Positions 1-6,944 of a stretch of 43,589 bases of DNA are shown piece by piece. A model generated the notes under the pieces. The model did not search any database and was not told the origin of the DNA. It saw only the letters and a list, made by a program, of their open reading frames with translations. The position numbers and the translations under genes are program-made. Within the stretch, counting starts at the first letter, position 1. Each line of letters begins with the position of its first letter. Origin of the DNA: Candidatus Stygibacter australis (lineage in GTDB: Bacteria; Cloacimonadota; Cloacimonadia; Cloacimonadales; TCS61). Where the stretch lies: contig JAVCDJ010000179.1 in the NCBI GenBank assembly GCA_030765845.1, positions 1 through 43,589 of the forward strand, given 5' to 3'.

Positions 1-53
1 AACAAAATTTACTATCAGGTGATCCGTAAGCTTGACCGGTTCTTAAAATTTCC

Positions 54-81
54 AATCACTAATCACAAATCACCAATCACT
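54..81. repeat. 7-bp tandem array (AATCACN)4
   Basis: AATCAC starts at 54, 61, 68 and 75, an exact 7-bp period with a variable seventh base. The same array recurs in the second long copy at about 338-365. Confidence 0.85.
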
Positions 82-93
82 GTGCGAAGCATT

Positions 94-130
94 ATCAGCG
101 TTAATCAGCGTAATCCGCAAAATCCGTGTT
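94..130. repeat. 9-bp-period array, ATCMGCGTA type
   Basis: Four units begin with ATCAGCG, ATCAGCG, ATCCGCA and ATCCGTG, at 94, 104, 113 and 122; spacing is 10, 9 and 9 bp. It is duplicated at 378-414 within the second long repeat. Confidence 0.7.
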
Positions 131-262
131 CTATGTATTTTTTTCGTCTCATCGAAGATACTCCGTAGCTTTATGCGGAGGAGTACGTCTCACTTCTCAC
201 GAAATCAATGTAAGATTTTCAACCACAGAGGTCACAGAGAATGTAATGTAAGATTTTCTGCC

Positions 263-290
263 GCGAACAAACCGAACAAACGCGAACAAA
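263..290. repeat. 9-bp-period array, GCGAACAAA type
   Basis: GCGAACAAA at 263-271, CCGAACAAA at 272-280, then one extra base and GCGAACAAA at 282-290. A related two-unit motif, ACCACAGAG then GTCACAGAG, sits at 222-239. The GCGAACAAA unit resembles the GTGAACAAA units at 3030-3065. Confidence 0.75.
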
Positions 291-452
291 ATTTACTATC
301 AGGTGATCCGTAAGCTTGACCGGTTTTTAAAATTTCCAATCACTAATCACAAATCACCAATCACTGTGCGAAGCATTATCAGCGTTAATCAGCGTAATCC
401 GCAAAATCCGTGTTCTATGTATTTTTTTCGTCTAATCGAAGATACTCCGTAG
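285..452. repeat. 168-bp direct repeat, copy 2
   Basis: This is the second copy of the element at 1-168. The spacer between copies (169-284) carries two copies of a 14-bp motif at 207-220 and 245-258, plus CCACAGAG-type and GCGAACAAA-type short repeats. After 452 the sequence diverges from copy 1. Confidence 0.95.
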
Positions 453-485
453 ACTCACGGTGCTAAGCACATCACCAATTACCAT

Positions 486-2933
486 TTAATCTACATATCT
501 AAATAGAGTGATGGTTTGAATTACTGATATCTGAGTATCATGGATAGTTGCTGTAACGGCTGCGGTTGCCATGCCAGGTCCACCAGGTCCGGGTGGAGGG
601 CATTCATATTTATGGAAACCTACATATTTATATAGCCGACCATGCTCACCGTTATACCAGCCAGTGAAGCCATCATAGGGATCATCATCTTCATTAAGCC
701 CTTCCCAGTCATATAGATCCATAATTACAGGATCAGTAATATCGGATTCTATGGGATGGATATTTTCATCAGTGGTTTCACCTAATGAACTTACCAGCAT
801 TACACGCTGGTTATTTATGGGGCTGTTTTGCCCGTCATGTACAGTTATTCTGCATTGGGTGAGTTTATCTTCTTCATCACCCTCCTCAACCCAGTCACAG
901 TGGATGGGAATACAAACCATGGATAATTCACCATACTGAAGAGGCAATACAAATTCCTGTTCAAAAGTAATATCATCATATATATCTGCTTTGAGATTTA
1001 TCATTTCATTGGTAAAAGCTCCGTCATAAACCATAGTGCCAAAGGCAGTGCCTGGGAGAGATTCTCCAGCCTGATTTGGACCGCCAACACATCCGGTGTA
1101 CCCGATACTGGCATAATCAGAATTAGGATCAAGACTGAAATAGACCATAATGCCTTCCATAACCGGATTATTGAAGGCATCTGTGAGGAATGCAGACGTC
1201 TCTATTAACCACATGCCACCGTCCAAATCTTCTGCTTCATCCATTCCGGAAATATTGAGCTGGCAGGCAGAAGGTGGACCAGGGTTAACCATAATATCTT
1301 CAAAAACGGCAGAGATCATTTGATGATCGGTATTTCTTATCCATGCCTGCACTATGATTAGACCTGTTTGAGTGCCACTGAATACATGAACACGCGCTTC
1401 TCCAGCAGTAGAAATAACGCTGGTGGAATCAGTATAGTTATAAACTATATTTTCTATATTGCTTCCCTCGGGACGAGTGAGAAATTTATACCAGACCTGG
1501 CAGGGAGAAAGCACCAGATTTTCATTAGTATCTCTAAGTTCCAGACAAATTTCAGAAAAGACACTATTATCGTCACAGGCAATCAGGGTAATAGTTTGAG
1601 ATGTAAAATTAAGATGGTCAACTTCATCAGGCAAAATTTCCATTTCAGCAGAATCGGTTAATACATTTCCGGCATGATCAGCAGTGATCTGGGCAGTAAT
1701 GTGATTTAAGCCCATTTGGTTACCTGTATTCAGGTATACAGAAGCAGAGCCATTATAAGTATAGGCTACAGTAGTTGTTCCCAGGGGTGTAATATCAATT
1801 TCGCTTGCCTGAAAGAAGCCCAGTTCTGTGGAGAAGGTGATCTCTGAGCAATCAGGAACTGCACCGATTTCATTTAAAGCAGAAGCAGAAACAGAAATAA
1901 CATTATTGACAGCAGATACAGAGGGCAATTCATCAAGATTGATTTCTATGACATCACTATCGATAATAGTCACGATGATCGTGGTATCAGCAGTGCCAGC
2001 ATAAGCATGTATCAAGGCAATACCGGTAGTTTCATTATCCCAGAAAGATGAAGTAGCCCAACCATTGGCATCAGTAGTAACGTGAGCAATTATATTCCCG
2101 ATAGAAGCACTAAAATAAACGCTTTCATTTGTTGCAGCTAAGCCATCCTGATCCTGAACCAGAACTTCGATCTCACTTGAAGTGATACCATTATCAAAAT
2201 ATATAGTATCAGGATTGGCACTGATACTTACAATTTTAAGATAAGGATCAGGAAATATCTCAACTGAATCACATAGTACCTGCCCATAAGCTTCATCTAT
2301 CCAGGCAGAGATATGAGCCATACCCGGCAGACCGGTATCATAAAAATTAGTATTAGCAGAACCGGAATCGTCTGTATATACCACACTTTGCAGAAGACCT
2401 AAATCTGTATAGAGATGAACAGGAATACCCGAAGCGGGAAAACCCTGTTCATCCTGAACAGTTAAATTTACTTCAGAATATGTATCCATGATATTATCAG
2501 CATAGAGCATATCGGGTGTAATATTCAGAGAAGTAATCAAAATTGGTAAAGGAAGTATCTCCAAAGAATCTGTGAATGTCTGGCTCTCATTCTTCAGACT
2601 GGCGGAAATATGAGCAGTCCCTGGAATTCCATTATCGTGGAATACTGCATAGACATGTCCATCTTCTAAGGATGTAGTTTCAGCTTGAATATTTCCCAGA
2701 TCAGATTCAAAGTAAACTAATTTCCCCTGAACAGGATTGCCATTATTATCAGTGACAAGTATCACTATATTTGAAAATGTTTCATCATTATTATCGGCAT
2801 AAAGTGTATCCGGGATAATAGACAGGTAACTGATCTCATAATCAATCCCGTCTTCTCTGGAATCACAGGATATCAGCAGAAAGCTGATCATGAGAATAAA
2901 TATAAAACTGATAATTACTGTGTGATAACGCAT
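486..2933 (-). CDS. Ig-array lipoprotein 1 of the pilus locus
   Basis: An 815-residue protein with a lipoprotein signal peptide: a hydrophobic stretch, then LISC with the acylated Cys at 23, followed by DSRED. After it come at least three repeats of about 90 residues that look like invasin/Big_1-type Ig domains. Each has a P-D-T/M-L/I-Y start, a TV.D..G.P core and a G.A.I.A end. The last part holds a conserved block with HCDW, an acidic DDDPYDGFTGW segment that could bind metal, and a Pro/Gly-rich PPGPGGPG stretch. It is a paralogue of the lipoprotein gene at 6945-9440. It lies downstream of pilD, 164 bp away, and may have its own promoter. The role is unknown; a surface adhesin or pilus-associated factor is inference from location and Ig modules. 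RBS GAGGAG precedes the ATG. Confidence 0.8.
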   Translation of the reverse strand: MRYHTVIISFIFILMISFLLISCDSREDGIDYEISYLSIIPDTLYADNNDETFSNIVILVTDNNGNPVQGKLVYFESDLGNIQAETTSLEDGHVYAVFHDNGIPGTAHISASLKNESQTFTDSLEILPLPILITSLNITPDMLYADNIMDTYSEVNLTVQDEQGFPASGIPVHLYTDLGLLQSVVYTDDSGSANTNFYDTGLPGMAHISAWIDEAYGQVLCDSVEIFPDPYLKIVSISANPDTIYFDNGITSSEIEVLVQDQDGLAATNESVYFSASIGNIIAHVTTDANGWATSSFWDNETTGIALIHAYAGTADTTIIVTIIDSDVIEINLDELPSVSAVNNVISVSASALNEIGAVPDCSEITFSTELGFFQASEIDITPLGTTTVAYTYNGSASVYLNTGNQMGLNHITAQITADHAGNVLTDSAEMEILPDEVDHLNFTSQTITLIACDDNSVFSEICLELRDTNENLVLSPCQVWYKFLTRPEGSNIENIVYNYTDSTSVISTAGEARVHVFSGTQTGLIIVQAWIRNTDHQMISAVFEDIMVNPGPPSACQLNISGMDEAEDLDGGMWLIETSAFLTDAFNNPVMEGIMVYFSLDPNSDYASIGYTGCVGGPNQAGESLPGTAFGTMVYDGAFTNEMINLKADIYDDITFEQEFVLPLQYGELSMVCIPIHCDWVEEGDEEDKLTQCRITVHDGQNSPINNQRVMLVSSLGETTDENIHPIESDITDPVIMDLYDWEGLNEDDDPYDGFTGWYNGEHGRLYKYVGFHKYECPPPGPGGPGMATAAVTATIHDTQISVIQTITLFRYVD

Positions 2934-2972
2934 AATAAACTCCTCTATCGTTCATTTTGAACTAAACAAACC

Positions 2973-3002
2973 AATAGAGAAGATAAGCAATCACTTTGTC
3001 AA
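2973..3002 (-). promoter_or_regulatory. Possible sigma-70 promoter for lipoprotein 1
   Basis: On the minus strand TTGACA (2997-3002) matches the -35 consensus exactly. A poor -10 candidate, TCTATT (2973-2978), follows at 18 bp spacing. The gene start is about 40 bp further on. The -10 is weak, so this is tentative. Confidence 0.3.
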
Positions 3003-3029
3003 GTATAATTTACAATAAGAATGTTTTCT

Positions 3030-3065
3030 GTGAACAAAGTTAACAAAGTGAACATTGTTAACGAG
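3030..3065. repeat. 4 x 9-bp array, GTKAACAAA type
   Basis: Four contiguous 9-bp units read GTGAACAAA, GTTAACAAA, GTGAACATT and GTTAACGAG. The array lies between pilD and lipoprotein 1. The overlapping inverted repeat GTTAACAA/TTGTTAAC could also be read as a hairpin, but the regular 9-bp period is the clearer signal. Confidence 0.75.
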
Positions 3066-3097
3066 ATTTATATTATAAAATGTTAGTAGTTATCCAT

Positions 3098-3862
3098 TTA
3101 GTAAAAGAAATTGAGATAGAAATAGAGCATATAGTTCCCGGCTATGGTATAGATGAATGCACCGAGGATGAGGAAGGGACCATAAGGGACTTCACTGCTT
3201 TTGTCTTTACCTGATAGTATAACCACCAGAAGAGCAATAGCAGCGGAGATAAATATGGTAAAAAGCACACCTTTGATGCCGATAAATGCCCCAATGGCAG
3301 CGATAAATTTGATATCGCCACCGCCAAGAGCTTCTCTTTTGAGGGAGTGGCTAATGGCAAGTGCAAGCAGATAGAAGAAAAAGAAACCAGTAGCAGAACC
3401 AGTGAGAGCTGAGAGAATAGGCAGATCCACCGCATTAAGGCAAGAAATAGCGAGTCCAATAATTATAAGAGGTAATGAAAGTACATCAGGAATGATCTTA
3501 TGATAAACATCAATAAAGAAAATCATTATACCTATACTATAAAAGATCAGGTATTTGGCAAAAACCCAGTTAAAAGTGCTGCCAAAGTGCCAGAATAAGG
3601 TGATCCAGATAATGGGAGTGATCAATTCCACCAGCATATAATTCATTTTTATCTTCGTTCCGCAATAGGCGCATTTACCTTTGAGGAGCAGGTAGCTGAG
3701 AATAGGAATATTGTGCCAGGGCTTGATATTATTCAGGCAATGCGGACATCTTGAGCCAGGTGAAATGATTGACTGATGAAGAGGGATTCTCCAGATACAG
3801 ACATTAAAGAAGCTGCCAAAAGCTGCCCCAGTAATAAATAGAAAGATATAGATTATAGCCAT
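3098..3862 (-). CDS. pilD: Type IV prepilin peptidase/N-methylase
   Basis: A 254-residue polytopic membrane protein of the A24 aspartyl peptidase family. It cleaves the leader of type IV prepilins and methylates the new N-terminus at the inner membrane. The N-terminal cytoplasmic loop has the zinc tetracysteine C39-P-H-C42 and C64-A-Y-C67. The catalytic aspartates are D118 (in FIDVYHKIIPD) and D183 (in GGGD). Length is usual for the family. It follows pilC but is separated from it by a strong hairpin at 3883-3904, so its expression may be reduced relative to the upstream pilus genes. Confidence 0.95.
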   Translation of the reverse strand: MAIIYIFLFITGAAFGSFFNVCIWRIPLHQSIISPGSRCPHCLNNIKPWHNIPILSYLLLKGKCAYCGTKIKMNYMLVELITPIIWITLFWHFGSTFNWVFAKYLIFYSIGIMIFFIDVYHKIIPDVLSLPLIIIGLAISCLNAVDLPILSALTGSATGFFFFYLLALAISHSLKREALGGGDIKFIAAIGAFIGIKGVLFTIFISAAIALLVVILSGKDKSSEVPYGPFLILGAFIYTIAGNYMLYFYLNFFY

Positions 3863-3876
3863 TATATCACCATATA

Positions 3877-3904
3877 GAAAACGCTCGGGTCACTTGACCC
3901 GAGC
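3877..3904 (-). terminator. Hairpin between pilC and pilD, terminator or attenuator
   Basis: A perfect 10-bp inverted repeat, GCTCGGGTCA against TGACCCGAGC with a 2-nt centre (3883-3904), is followed on the minus strand by GTTTTC. The stem is strong and the T tract short, so it may terminate only part of the transcripts coming from pilC. Confidence 0.65.
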
Positions 3905-3933
3905 ATTTAATTATATTCCAGTATTCGATCCTG

Positions 3934-5187
3934 TTATTTGGCACCAGAAGAGATGGCAAGACCAAGATTGAATATTGGTAAGTAAATCACAATAACAATA
4001 GAACCCACGACAGCTGCCATAAGCACAATAAGAAGAGGTTCGATAAGTGATGACAGTCTGTCAATAACCGAGTCCACGAGTTTTTCATAAAACTCAGCAG
4101 CCTTGGCAAGCAGTCTATCCATATCACCTGTTTCTTCACCGGTAGCCACGAGCTGCAAAAGAGTAGAAGGGAAAACCCCGGTTCTTTTGAGCGCTCCAGC
4201 AACTGTGTAACCTTCTTTTACCATATTACGGGCGTCGGCAACTGCCTTCTCGACAACTGCATTTTGTACCACATCCTGACTGAGCTCCAGTGTATCCATA
4301 ATGGGTACACCAGCTGTCATCAGAATGCTAAATGTTCTGGCAAACTTACTGAGAATGGAATTTTTCATCAATCCGCCAATAACCGGAACATGCAGGGTCA
4401 TTTTATCTATAATAAACCTGCCACGATCGCTGAGGTAAATGAGAAAAACTGTCATTATCACTGCTAAGATTATCAAGAAGAAATAGAAGACATTTGCGCC
4501 TATCCAGTCAGCAATAAAAATAGCAATCTGAGTAGGTATAGGTAAATCAGCGTCAAAATCTTCATAAACTCTGGCAAACATGGGGATAATGTAATAGAAT
4601 AAACAAAATGAAACTATCACCAGGAAACAGAGAATAAATGCAGGATATGTAAGCGCTGTGGAAACCTTACGTCTTGTGTCTTCCAGTTTCTCAAGATAAA
4701 CAGCGAGTTCATCCAGAATTGTATGGAGGGTACCAGAAACCTCACCAGCTTTCACCAGCGAGATATAGAGAGGATTAAAAATACCCGGATGTTCTTCCAG
4801 TGCTTCAGATAAGCTAAATCCTTTTTTAATGTCATTAGCAATTTTCACCAACACTTTACGGAACTTATTGTTTTTCTCACTTTTTTCCAGATTGGTTATC
4901 GATTTCTCGATGGTTAGTCCAGCCGAGAACATCGTAGCCATCTGGCGAGTGAAAAAGACGAGGGTTCTCAATCCCACACCGGTACGCCACTTATAAATTT
5001 GCAGCATCAATTTGTCAAACAGGGACATCTTGCCACGGAATGAACCTTCAGCAGCAGTTTTTACCGATATAACGATATTACCTTCCGCTGCAAGTTTATC
5101 CACGGCTTCATCAAGCGAAGTTGCTTTGATGATACCTTCGGAGCGAGCCCCTTTGACATCCTTAATTATATATTGAAAAGCAGCCAT
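3934..5187 (-). CDS. pilC: Type IV pilus inner-membrane platform protein
   Basis: A 417-residue GspF/PilC-family protein, the inner-membrane platform that couples the PilB and PilT ATPases to pilin extraction and insertion. It has two T2SSF-type domains, roughly residues 70-195 and 270-395. Features seen are the FFTRQMATMFSAGL segment, KAGEVSGTL in the first domain and VATGEETGDMD in the second, and three strongly hydrophobic segments near 175-205, 220-250 and 380-405. An N-terminal region of about 65 residues precedes the first domain. The gene lies 33 bp downstream of pilB. RBS AAGGAA precedes the ATG. Confidence 0.95.
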   Translation of the reverse strand: MAAFQYIIKDVKGARSEGIIKATSLDEAVDKLAAEGNIVISVKTAAEGSFRGKMSLFDKLMLQIYKWRTGVGLRTLVFFTRQMATMFSAGLTIEKSITNLEKSEKNNKFRKVLVKIANDIKKGFSLSEALEEHPGIFNPLYISLVKAGEVSGTLHTILDELAVYLEKLEDTRRKVSTALTYPAFILCFLVIVSFCLFYYIIPMFARVYEDFDADLPIPTQIAIFIADWIGANVFYFFLIILAVIMTVFLIYLSDRGRFIIDKMTLHVPVIGGLMKNSILSKFARTFSILMTAGVPIMDTLELSQDVVQNAVVEKAVADARNMVKEGYTVAGALKRTGVFPSTLLQLVATGEETGDMDRLLAKAAEFYEKLVDSVIDRLSSLIEPLLIVLMAAVVGSIVIVIYLPIFNLGLAISSGAK

Positions 5188-5220
5188 ATATTTTCCTTCT
5201 GCCTGATTTTATAAGCCTGA

Positions 5221-6927
5221 CTATTCAACGACAGTAAACTTGATTACTTCGTTGATAGTAGTCTTACCTTCTTTCATTTTAATAATGGCGCTTTCATGAA
5301 GTGAAAGCATTCCATTTTCAAGAGCAGCATCACGGATATAATCCTGATTAGCACCGTCAAAGATCAGGTGTCTGATCTTGGGTGTTACTTCCAGCATCTC
5401 AAAGATACCTGTACGACCAGAATACCCGGTATTGTCACAATGGACGCAACCAGCTCCTTTCTTGAAATTGATCTTATCAGCAACTTCCCTACTCATGTCA
5501 ATACCCTTCAACTCTTCATCTGATGGTTTATAGTCTTTTACACAATGTGGACAGACCCGTCTAACAAGTCTCTGTGCCATCACCAGATTTAAAGAACTGG
5601 CTACCAGATAGGGAGGAATACCGATATCGATAAGACGAGTAACAGTGGAAGGTGCGTCATTTGCATGAAGTGTGGAGAACACCAGATGACCGGTAAGTGA
5701 GAACTTAATGGCAATATCTGCCGTCTCATGATCTCTAATCTCACCAATCAAAACGATATCCGGGTCCTGACGCAAAACTGAGCGAAGAGCCTTACCAAAG
5801 GTAAGCCCTATCTTAGAATTAGCTTCAATCTGACAGATACCATCCAAACGGTATTCCACAGGATCTTCAACTGTTACGATATTATTTTCAATGTCCATGA
5901 TTTCTTTGAGACCAGCATGGAGAGTAGTGGATTTACCACTACCAGTAGGACCTGACACAATATTTATTCCGTAGGGTCTCTTGATCCACTTTTTAAACAT
6001 ATCAAGGTTATCTTCAGTAAATCCCAGATTAGTGAGAGTAAATCCAAATTCTCCCTTGTCAAGGAGTCTCATCACGACTTTTTCACCCACTACGGTAGGG
6101 GTTATTGAAACACGAACATCCACGCTCTTCATCGCTGTTTTCAAGGAGATATGACCATCTTGGGGCAATCTTCTTTCAGCAATATTGAGCTTAGACATAA
6201 CCTTAATAATAGATACAAGACCCGGATGCATGCTGATAGGCGGAGCCATAACTTCACGCAGAGCTCCATCAACCCTGAATCGAACTCTTGAACTCTTTGA
6301 AAGAGGTTCAATATGAATATCAGTACATCCTGATTTAATGGCTTCTGTGATAATAAGATTGATCAGTTTCACTGCAGGAGCATCTTCATCTCCCTTAGAG
6401 TCAATTGTGATCTCATTTTCTTCATCATCAACAGCCACAAATTCAAAATTACCGACAGCATCTTCCACCTGGGAAGAAGTTCTGATAGACTTGTAATATC
6501 TTTCCAGAGTATCTGTAAGAACACTTTCACCAATCAAAAGTGGGGTGATCGGTAAATCAATAATCTTTTTTAAACTATCCAGAATTACAATATTTTCAGG
6601 ATCGGTCATAGCCACAAACAGAGTAGTATCTGTTCTCTTTACGGCAATACACCGATTTTCAACCGCAAACGGTTCTGGAATTATCTTCACAACAGAAACT
6701 TTCAGTTCGAGCAGATCATCTTCTACTACTACCGGAATATCAAGCTGTTGTTCCAAAGCTTTCAGAAGATCCCTTTCGGTCAGGTATCCTAATTTAACCA
6801 GAGTCTCCCCTATCTTAAGTCTGAAATTGTTCTGCTTCACAAGGGCTTCTTTGATCTGATCTTCAGAAACCTTACCCATGTGTACCAGGATCTCACCTAA
6901 ACGGGCAAATTGGGGATTAAAAGACAT
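5221..6927 (-). CDS. pilB: Type IV pilus assembly ATPase
   Basis: A 568-residue GspE/PilB-family hexameric ATPase that powers pilus extension from the cytoplasmic face. Residues 1-150 form an MshEN/GspE-N type region (GEILVHMGKVS, then GETLVKLGYL). The ATPase core has Walker A GPTGSGKS at 326-333, an acidic Walker B region with DPDIVLIGE at 388-396, and the His box TGHLVFSTLHAND. A tetracysteine zinc motif, C459-P-H-C462 and C494-V-H-C497, marks it as an extension ATPase rather than PilT. It sits between the second Ig lipoprotein gene and pilC. Confidence 0.95.
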   Translation of the reverse strand: MSFNPQFARLGEILVHMGKVSEDQIKEALVKQNNFRLKIGETLVKLGYLTERDLLKALEQQLDIPVVVEDDLLELKVSVVKIIPEPFAVENRCIAVKRTDTTLFVAMTDPENIVILDSLKKIIDLPITPLLIGESVLTDTLERYYKSIRTSSQVEDAVGNFEFVAVDDEENEITIDSKGDEDAPAVKLINLIITEAIKSGCTDIHIEPLSKSSRVRFRVDGALREVMAPPISMHPGLVSIIKVMSKLNIAERRLPQDGHISLKTAMKSVDVRVSITPTVVGEKVVMRLLDKGEFGFTLTNLGFTEDNLDMFKKWIKRPYGINIVSGPTGSGKSTTLHAGLKEIMDIENNIVTVEDPVEYRLDGICQIEANSKIGLTFGKALRSVLRQDPDIVLIGEIRDHETADIAIKFSLTGHLVFSTLHANDAPSTVTRLIDIGIPPYLVASSLNLVMAQRLVRRVCPHCVKDYKPSDEELKGIDMSREVADKINFKKGAGCVHCDNTGYSGRTGIFEMLEVTPKIRHLIFDGANQDYIRDAALENGMLSLHESAIIKMKEGKTTINEVIKFTVVE

Positions 6928-6944
6928 TTATGCAGCTCCTATTT

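Larger units (their letters stand above)
1..168. repeat. 168-bp direct repeat, copy 1
   Basis: Positions 1-168 match 285-452 at a constant offset of 284 bp, with two differences counted by eye (near 42 and at 150). It contains a 7-bp array at 54-81 and a 9-bp-period array at 94-130. The copy begins exactly at the window edge, and the bases just before copy 2 belong to a 9-bp motif, so the 284-bp unit may continue to the left. Confidence 0.95.
1..485. other. Gene-free repeat-rich intergenic region
   Basis: No convincing coding region is visible. The stretch lies downstream of the second Ig lipoprotein gene. It consists almost wholly of repeats: a 168-bp direct repeat present twice, with short 7-bp and 9-bp period motifs inside and between the copies. 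No clear rho-independent terminator was found immediately after the lipoprotein gene; the only hairpin near its end, around 458-468, is very short. Confidence 0.75.

Noticed and set aside
1-452. CRISPR-like look of the left repeat zone
   Set aside because: The repeat is 168 bp with only two copies and its internal arrays have no unique spacers of about 30 bp; no cas genes are near.
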